NCBI GenBank assembly: GCA_017452945.1
Contig: JAFTLD010000035.1
Location: forward strand, 1 to 29,554
DNA length: 29,554 bases
Direction of reading: 5' to 3'
Source of the DNA: Clostridia bacterium
Lineage (GTDB): Bacteria > Bacillota_A > Clostridia > Oscillospirales > CAG-272
A model generated the notes under the pieces. It did not search any database. It saw only the letters and a program-made list of their open reading frames with translations, and was not told the origin of the DNA. Shown here piece by piece: positions 24,999 through 29,554 of the stretch (positions are counted from its first letter, which is position 1; every line of letters starts with the position of its first letter). The position numbers and the translations under genes were made by a program.

Positions 24999-25027
24999 AT
25001 TATACCACAATAAAAGTGAAATGTCAA
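24999..25027 (-). promoter_or_regulatory. Promoter of pnuC
   Basis: On the minus strand, TTGACA (25022-25027) and TATAAT (24999-25004) have a 17-base spacer. The expected start is near 24992, about 100 bases before the ATG. Confidence 0.88.
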
Positions 25028-25059
25028 CAGAATAAATTCCGATTTATCGCAGATGCATT

Positions 25060-25090
25060 GAAAATCCCCGCGCGGTGCGCGGGGATTTTC
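25060..25090 (-). terminator. Terminator of the aspS-gdpD operon
   Basis: A perfect 14-bp stem (25060-25073 with 25077-25090) rich in GC has a three-base loop and ends in ATTTTC on the minus strand. It lies 4 bases past the stop of the phosphodiesterase gene. Confidence 0.9.
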
Positions 25091-25094
25091 ATGT

Positions 25095-25817
25095 TTATTC
25101 AAGAATATTAGACGTAATATAGTCCACGCCCCAGTCTGCAAGGCGCTCGGCATCTGCGGGATTATCCACAGTCCAGCAGTTGATCTTAATGCCCGCTGCA
25201 TGGAAAGCGTCCACACGCTCCTTGGTCAAAGCGGTGCAGATCACGTCCAGATCCATTTTCAGCTCAGAAAGACGCGCGATCATTTCATCGCTCACGTCAC
25301 CCGTCAGATACTGGCAGGGCTGCTGCGGATACAGCGCGCGCACTTTGATCAGATTATTCAGATGGAACGAAATATAGGTCACACCGTCCAGGTATCCAAG
25401 CGACTCAATCATGCCGCAAAGCTTTGCGATCTCTTCATCCGTAAAAACGCTTTTGAGCTCCAGCACGCAGATCTTGCCGTACCTTTTGCAGATACGCACG
25501 TATTCGTCCACACTCGCGAGGTGCAAATCGCCTCTCTTGACGCCATCCTTGTCGTACAGCACGGCCGCACGCAGCACGTCGAAGCTGACCTGCTCGACCG
25601 AGAGATCCTCACCCGCAATTCTTTTGAGATTGCCGTCATGGTTAAGAATAAACTTACCGTCAGCCGTGCGCCATACGTCAGTTTCCACGCCCCAATAGGT
25701 GCGGTTGCCCGCCGCTATGAACGCAGCACAGGTGTTTTCCATCTCCAGACCGCTGACGCCTCTGTGCGCCACGATAAGCGTATTGCCCTTGTTGAACTTG
25801 ATGGTATTTGCAGCCAT
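25095..25817 (-). CDS. Glycerophosphodiester phosphodiesterase
   Basis: The 240-residue enzyme hydrolyses glycerophosphodiesters to glycerol-3-phosphate and an alcohol. It has the TIM-barrel GDPD motifs: AHRG near the N-terminus (catalytic His), ENTCAAF, the metal pair in VETDVW, and NHDGNL with the second catalytic His, then LELKS and the C-terminal NCWTVDNPADAERL. No signal peptide is seen, so it acts in the cytoplasm. ATG 25817 has GGAGG upstream and starts 17 bases after the aspS stop, marking it as the last gene of the operon. A longer frame into aspS has no ribosome site. Confidence 0.93.
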   Translation of the reverse strand: MAANTIKFNKGNTLIVAHRGVSGLEMENTCAAFIAAGNRTYWGVETDVWRTADGKFILNHDGNLKRIAGEDLSVEQVSFDVLRAAVLYDKDGVKRGDLHLASVDEYVRICKRYGKICVLELKSVFTDEEIAKLCGMIESLGYLDGVTYISFHLNNLIKVRALYPQQPCQYLTGDVSDEMIARLSELKMDLDVICTALTKERVDAFHAAGIKINCWTVDNPADAERLADWGVDYITSNILE

Positions 25818-25834
25818 ATCGTCCTCCGTTATCC

Positions 25835-27631
25835 TTATTCTTTTTCTTCGGGAACAAATGCCAGGTGCAATTCCTCCATTGCCTTGGGATCTGCAGGTGC
25901 GGGACAACCCGACATCAGCTCGCTTGCGTTCTGTACCTTGGGGAATGCGATAACGTCACGCAGACTGTCTGCGCCCAGCATGACCATTGCAAGACGGTCC
26001 AGACCCATACCCGAACCACCGTGAGGCGGTGCGCCGTACTTGTATGCATCAACCAAGAAGCCAAACTTGGCCTCGATCTCTTCCTTTTCAAGACCCAGTG
26101 CGCGGAACATCTGCTCCTGCAGCTGCCAGTCGGTGATACGGATCGAGCCGGAAAGCAGCTCGGTGCCGTTGAGTACCATGTCGTAGCACTTTGCGCGTAC
26201 GCTGCCGGGATCGCTCTCCAAGTAAGGCAGGCACTCCTCAAGCGGCATGGTGAAGGGATGGTGCATAGCATCCCAGTGGCCTGTTTCCTCGTTCCACTCG
26301 AAGAACGGGAACTCGGTGATCCACAGGAAATTGAACTGACCCTTGGGGATGATGTCCAGCTTTCTTGCAACCAACTGACGCAGAGCGCCCAACACGGGCA
26401 GTATGACCTTGTCCTTATCAGCTACAAACAGAGCCACGTCACCCTGTACCATGCCCAGCGCCTCGGTCAGAGCACTCAGCTCCTCGGGGGTAAGGAACTT
26501 AGCAAACGAGCAGTTGGGAGCGGTATCCGCCCAGCGGATGAAGGCGACACCCTTGGCACCGATGCCCTTGGCATGCTCGGTCAGCTTGTCGATCTCTTTT
26601 CTGGTCAGCACGCTTGCACCGCCCTTAGCAACGATCGCACGAACGCTGCCGCCATCGGCAAGTGCGCCTGCGAATACGGGGAAGGTGGTACCTGCAACCA
26701 CTGCGGACATATCCTTGATGGTCATTTCATATCTGGTATCGGGCTTGTCGCTGCCGTACAGGCTCATAGCCTCGGCATACGTCATGCGCTGCATGGGGGT
26801 GGCAATGTCCACACCCAGCACTTCCTTGAACACTCTCTTGATAAAGCCCTCGTTGACCTCCATGATCTCCTCCATGGTTGCAAAGGACATCTCAAGGTCG
26901 ATCTGGGTGAATTCGGGCTGACGGTCAGCACGCAGGTCCTCGTCGCGGAAGCAACGTGCAAGCTGAATGTAGCGGTCGTAGCCCGACAGCATCAGCAGCT
27001 GCTTGTACAGCTGAGGCGACTGGGGCAGCGCATACATAGAGCCGGGATGGATTCTGGAAGGAACCACGTAGTCGCGCGCGCCTTCGGGCGTGGGCTTGAT
27101 CATCATGGGCGTTTCGATTTCAAGGAAACCGTTTTCGTAGTAGTATTCTCTTGCAACGCGTGCGATCTCGTGACGCATGCGGATGTTTCTCTGCAACTCG
27201 GGGCGGCGCAGATCGAGGTAGCGGTAGCGCAGCGCGATCTCGTCGTTGACCTTCTTGCCGGTACCGATCTCAAAGGGAGGGGTCTGCGCAGCGGAAAGCA
27301 CCTTCATGCTCTCTACAAAGATCTCGACCTTACCCGTGGGCAGGCTGGGGTTGATCGCACCCTCGGCTCTGGGGCGTACGGTACCATGCACTGCCAGCAC
27401 GTACTCGCTGCGGGCACGGAATGCCTTTTCAAAAATCTCACGGTCGGTGGAATCGTCAAAGGAAAGCTGAACGATACCCGTTCTGTCACGCAGGTCAATA
27501 AAGATCAGCGCGCCAAGGTCTCTCTGTCTTTGCACCCAGCCCATCACGCATACCTTGGAACCAATGTCGCTCTCGGTCAGTGTGCCGCAATAGTGTGTTC
27601 TTTTATCGTTTGCACTCAAAAATTCTGCCAT
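25835..27631 (-). CDS. aspS: Aspartyl-tRNA synthetase, bacterial type
   Basis: AspRS charges tRNA-Asp (or Asp and Asn tRNAs if non-discriminating). The 598 residues fit the bacterial form: an N-terminal OB-fold anticodon domain (VCVMGWVQRQRDLGALIFIDLRDRTG), class II motif 2 (FRDEDLRADRQPEFTQIDLEMSF), the roughly 120-residue GAD insertion domain about residues 305-415, and motif 3 GGSGMGLDRLAMVMLG. AAGGAG precedes the ATG at 27631. The upstream phosphoribosyltransferase gene ends 42 bases before, the phosphodiesterase gene begins 17 bases after, and no terminator intervenes. Confidence 0.97.
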   Translation of the reverse strand: MAEFLSANDKRTHYCGTLTESDIGSKVCVMGWVQRQRDLGALIFIDLRDRTGIVQLSFDDSTDREIFEKAFRARSEYVLAVHGTVRPRAEGAINPSLPTGKVEIFVESMKVLSAAQTPPFEIGTGKKVNDEIALRYRYLDLRRPELQRNIRMRHEIARVAREYYYENGFLEIETPMMIKPTPEGARDYVVPSRIHPGSMYALPQSPQLYKQLLMLSGYDRYIQLARCFRDEDLRADRQPEFTQIDLEMSFATMEEIMEVNEGFIKRVFKEVLGVDIATPMQRMTYAEAMSLYGSDKPDTRYEMTIKDMSAVVAGTTFPVFAGALADGGSVRAIVAKGGASVLTRKEIDKLTEHAKGIGAKGVAFIRWADTAPNCSFAKFLTPEELSALTEALGMVQGDVALFVADKDKVILPVLGALRQLVARKLDIIPKGQFNFLWITEFPFFEWNEETGHWDAMHHPFTMPLEECLPYLESDPGSVRAKCYDMVLNGTELLSGSIRITDWQLQEQMFRALGLEKEEIEAKFGFLVDAYKYGAPPHGGSGMGLDRLAMVMLGADSLRDVIAFPKVQNASELMSGCPAPADPKAMEELHLAFVPEEKE

Positions 27632-27673
27632 TTTTATATTCTCCTTGTTGTAAATACTTTCAGACGGTTTGGT

Positions 27674-28231
27674 TTACAGGGGCTTGCCCTCGCTGTCAAA
27701 CAGCGGCAGGGGCTCAAGATATACCAGATCCTCGCGGTCGATGGCGTCACCCTCGGCAAGAATTGCCGCTCTGCCGCAAACGATACCGCCCGCCTGCTCA
27801 ACCAGCGCCTCCAGCGCCTTCAGGGACTCGCCCGTGGAGATCACGTCGTCCACGATCAGGATCTTCTTGCCCTTCATAAGTGCTGCATCGTAGCCGTCCA
27901 GATACAGCGTCTGCTCGCGGTTGGTGGTGATGGAACGAACGGAAACCTGCAGCACGTCTCTCATGTACAGCTTTGCACCCTTGCGCGCCAGCATGTACTT
28001 CTGATTGCCTGCAAGTCTTGCCATCTCGTGCACCAGCGGAATGCCCTTGGCCTCTGCGGTGATCAGGTAATCGTATTCGGGGACCTTATCCAAGAGAGCC
28101 TTGGCACATGCGGTGGTCAGCTCGGGATCGCCAAAAATGACGAACGCGCCGATCATCAGCTTATCGTTCAGGGGACACAGCGGCAGGTCGCGCTCGCAGC
28201 CTGCGATATTCATGCGGTAATACTTTTCCAT
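27674..28231 (-). CDS. Adenine phosphoribosyltransferase-like PRTase
   Basis: The 185-residue type I phosphoribosyltransferase should join a purine base to PRPP for salvage. The PRPP-binding loop ILIVDDVISTGES (about 123-135) is intact, and the upstream part has the apt-like pattern YDYLITAEAKGIPLVHEMARL and MLARKGAKLYM. The N-terminal GCERDLPLCPLND and length match a clostridial Apt-like subgroup, but base specificity (adenine, xanthine or other) cannot be read from sequence, so no symbol is given. GGAGG lies nine bases before the ATG at 28231. It is the first gene of the operon with aspS and the phosphodiesterase. Confidence 0.85.
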   Translation of the reverse strand: MEKYYRMNIAGCERDLPLCPLNDKLMIGAFVIFGDPELTTACAKALLDKVPEYDYLITAEAKGIPLVHEMARLAGNQKYMLARKGAKLYMRDVLQVSVRSITTNREQTLYLDGYDAALMKGKKILIVDDVISTGESLKALEALVEQAGGIVCGRAAILAEGDAIDREDLVYLEPLPLFDSEGKPL

Positions 28232-28300
28232 GGGTAAAGCCTCCGTTTATTTTTTTCTTGTGCGGGAACGCTTATCGCCATTCCCTACACTCCCATAATA

Positions 28301-28328
28301 ATTATACTCATATTTTGAAAAATGTCAA
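28301..28328 (-). promoter_or_regulatory. Promoter of the PRTase-aspS-phosphodiesterase operon
   Basis: On the minus strand, TTGACA (28323-28328) and TATAAT (28301-28306) have a 16-base spacer. Transcription would start near 28294, about 60 bases before the first ATG. Confidence 0.82.
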
Positions 28329-28375
28329 TGATTTTGGCGGTTTTTGTAACGAATTTGGTCATCAAAAACGCGCGA

Positions 28376-28425
28376 GAAAAAATTTTTTCTTTTTTTCAAA
28401 AAATCGGAACTTTTTTGCAAAAAAA
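28376..28425. other. A/T-tract DNA upstream of two promoters
   Basis: An A6T6 palindrome flanked by G and C (28376-28389) is followed by a T7, an A6, a T6 and an A7 tract within 50 bases. Such tracts bend DNA. They lie about 50-100 bases upstream of the leftward operon promoter and about 75-120 bases upstream of the rightward promoter at 28499. No gene is visible here. Confidence 0.5.
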
Positions 28426-28450
28426 TGCGTCTATATAGGTGAAGGGGCAG

Positions 28451-28494
28451 TTGAAGTTCAGCAAAAGCGCATGTTGAATGCCTGCAAAAGCGCA
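28451..28494 (+). promoter_or_regulatory. Two direct repeats, candidate operator
   Basis: Two 21-base units, 28451-28471 and 28474-28494, each read TTGAA, five variable bases, then GCAAAAGCGCA. Their period is 23 bases, about two helical turns, and the second ends four bases before the -35 box at 28499. This is the layout of a tandem binding site for a transcription factor; the factor is unknown. Confidence 0.6.
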
Positions 28495-28498
28495 ACTC

Positions 28499-28527
28499 TT
28501 GACAAAATTCACCTTGTATGCTATAAT
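28499..28527 (+). promoter_or_regulatory. Strong promoter without an obvious gene
   Basis: TTGACA (28499-28504) and TATAAT (28522-28527) are perfect boxes with a 17-base spacer. Transcription would begin near 28534 and run through the REP-like inverted repeat. No open frame with a ribosome site starts before the transposase gene at 28763, so it may make a small RNA or a longer transposase transcript. Confidence 0.7.
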
Positions 28528-28592
28528 GAAGAAAAGCAAACCGTGAAATTCGCACAAAAAGCAAACAAATTCCATCAACGCGTTCGGGGATC

Positions 28593-28693
28593 GCGTGTAA
28601 CCGGGGACGGAGCATTGTTACGCCGCGCAACACCCGAACATGACACAAAAACCGCTACTGCGGTGTAACAAGGGCCTGTCCCCCGTTACGCGC
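28593..28693. repeat. REP-like inverted repeat pair upstream of the transposase
   Basis: Copy 1 (28593-28626) and copy 2 (28660-28693, inverted) are 34 bases each and match at 27 positions. The shared core is GTAAC, then GGGGAC, then TTGTTAC. A single RNA strand through both would fold into a long hairpin with a 33-base loop. Copy 2 ends exactly where the -35 box of the transposase promoter begins. A third copy lies after the gene. This arrangement is typical of sequences mobilised by REP-associated tyrosine transposases. Confidence 0.82.
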
Positions 28694-28722
28694 TTGACAA
28701 ATGATCGGAATTATGCTATTAT
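28694..28722 (+). promoter_or_regulatory. Promoter of the REP-associated transposase
   Basis: TTGACA (28694-28699) and TATTAT (28717-28722) have a 17-base spacer. The start would be near 28729, with GGAGAG before the ATG at 28763. Confidence 0.8.
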
Positions 28723-28762
28723 GAATTTGGAATGATAGATAATAGTGAAACGGAGAGCACCC

Positions 28763-29512
28763 ATGTCAAGACAAGCACGAGAAAAATGCGAAAGCAATAT
28801 CTACCACGTCATGCTGCGCGGTGCCGGTCAACAGCAGATTTTCGAGGACACCGAGGACTCCGAGCGTTTTTTGGAAATCTTAGCAGAATGCAAGCAGATC
28901 AGCGAATTTGCTCTGTATGCGTATTGCTTAATGGGAAATCACGTGCATCTGCTCATCAAAGAACAGCACGAACCGCTTGAGCAGATTGTCAAACGAATTG
29001 CTACGCGCTATGTCTATTGGTTCAACACAAAATACGAGCGTTGCGGGCATCTGTTTCAGGATCGGTTCAGAAGCGAACCTGTTGGCGACAAGCAATATTT
29101 CTTGACCGTATTGCGGTACATTCATCAAAATCCGGTCAAAGCGGGGATCTGCAATGTCGTAGAGGACTACGCCTATAGTAGCTACCGCGAGTACGTAACC
29201 TCTGCAAAAATCATCGATACCGAATTTGCATTTGCGCACGTTTCGCCTGAAGATTTCGAGCAGATCCATCATCTGCTCGAACAAACGCAATGCTTAGATA
29301 TAGAAAATCGGGAAGGCTCGCCGCGCGTGACCGATGAGCAGGCACGCAGGATCATCGAGATGCACACTAAGTGCAAAAATGCGAGTGATTTTCAACGTTT
29401 GGACGTTGCAACGAGAAACAAATACTTGAAGCTGCTAAAAGACAAGGGCTTGTCCATCCGACAGATCAGCCGCCTGACGGGGATCAGCTTTGGTATTGTT
29501 TCAAGAGTTTAA
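28763..29512 (+). CDS. REP-associated tyrosine transposase (Y1/HUH family)
   Basis: The 249-residue protein belongs to the single-strand DNA HUH transposases related to IS200/IS605 TnpA. The metal-binding HUH motif is in CLMGNHVHLLI, and the nucleophile Tyr is in FLTVLRYIHQNPVKAG, a signature of the REP-associated subgroup. The N-terminal MSRQAREKCESNIYHVMLRG and GHLFQDRFRSEPV also fit. A C-terminal extension (about 195-249) ends with a helix-turn-helix-like GLSIRQISRLTGISFGIVSRV, perhaps used to recognise DNA. A GTG at 28745 is possible, but GGAGAG sits before ATG 28763. Host-protein-like single-copy behaviour is usual for this subgroup: it acts on the flanking palindromes rather than moving as a classical IS. 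The gene looks intact. Confidence 0.9.
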   Translation: MSRQAREKCESNIYHVMLRGAGQQQIFEDTEDSERFLEILAECKQISEFALYAYCLMGNHVHLLIKEQHEPLEQIVKRIATRYVYWFNTKYERCGHLFQDRFRSEPVGDKQYFLTVLRYIHQNPVKAGICNVVEDYAYSSYREYVTSAKIIDTEFAFAHVSPEDFEQIHHLLEQTQCLDIENREGSPRVTDEQARRIIEMHTKCKNASDFQRLDVATRNKYLKLLKDKGLSIRQISRLTGISFGIVSRV

Positions 29513-29521
29513 CTAAATTAC

Positions 29522-29554
29522 GCGCGCATAACAGGTGGACGGAACCATGTTACA
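29522..29554. repeat. Third REP-like copy at the window edge
   Basis: The sequence carries GCGCGCATAAC, then GGTGGACGGA, then CATGTTAC. It aligns with copy 1 at 28593-28626 in the same orientation, with a few substitutions and one extra base. It begins 9 bases after the transposase stop and runs off the window, so a partner copy in inverse orientation may follow. Confidence 0.65.

Noticed and set aside
25808..28237. An 809-codon open frame on the plus strand
   Set aside because: It is antisense to aspS and the phosphoribosyltransferase gene, with no start signal and a composition of shadow translation.
28258..28668. A 136-codon open frame before the transposase
   Set aside because: It spans a promoter, A/T tracts, the direct repeats and the REP palindrome, has no ribosome site and no recognisable protein pattern. 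A 41-residue GTG start at 28543 inside it also lacks a ribosome site.

Overview
The window (about 29.6 kb) looks like chromosome of an anaerobic, Gram-positive-type Clostridia bacterium, probably an uncultured gut lineage near Oscillospirales/Christensenellales. The basis is a threonine T-box leader in front of thrS, TTGACA-17-TATAAT promoters with GGAGG-type ribosome binding sites, a KtrAB potassium system, several lipobox-type secreted lipoproteins, and a very large BspA-like leucine-rich-repeat protein with Cys-rich repeats. The taxonomic placement is inference; no rRNA or tRNA gene was seen.

Layout. 1-237: short palindromes and a strong promoter. 238-1518: a two-domain lipoprotein (+). 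1573-5814 (-): an MgsA-like gene, a T-box leader, thrS and a metallophosphoesterase lipoprotein, probably one transcription unit read right to left. 6039-7283: glyA (+). 7353-16181 (-): a single 2,942-residue lipoprotein gene filling about 30 % of the window. 16182-16532: its long structured leader and promoter, back to back with eno (16533-17846, +). 17905-21826 (-): polA followed by an ion-transporter-superfamily permease. 22143-24167 (+): ktrB-ktrA. 24204-24890 (-): a pnuC-type vitamin/nucleoside transporter with a terminator-bearing leader. 25095-28231 (-): phosphoribosyltransferase, aspS and a glycerophosphodiester phosphodiesterase as one operon. 28232-28762: A/T-tract DNA, a pair of operator-like direct repeats, an orphan promoter and REP-like inverted repeats. 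28763-29512: the matching REP-associated tyrosine (HUH) transposase, followed by another repeat copy at the window edge.

How the parts fit. Most genes are housekeeping (translation: thrS, aspS; one-carbon metabolism: glyA; glycolysis: eno; replication/repair: polA; ion and cofactor uptake: ktrAB, pnuC). The accessory content is the set of exported lipoproteins. The 426-residue lipoprotein consists almost entirely of two modules (called A and B here). The giant protein contains module A once, B twice, and a third module C twice, between LRR blocks, Cys-rich repeats and a transglutaminase-like domain. A and B recur in two separately promoted genes, which suggests mobile extracellular building blocks of an undescribed type.

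Regulation is unusual in one respect. Besides the T-box, three unrelated genes (the giant lipoprotein, ktrB, pnuC) have a promoter, then a complete terminator-like hairpin with U-tract, then the ribosome binding site directly after it. That is an attenuator-like arrangement with no ligand class I can name. The giant gene's leader is the most elaborate: its predicted 5' end is one arm of a 30-base imperfect inverted repeat.
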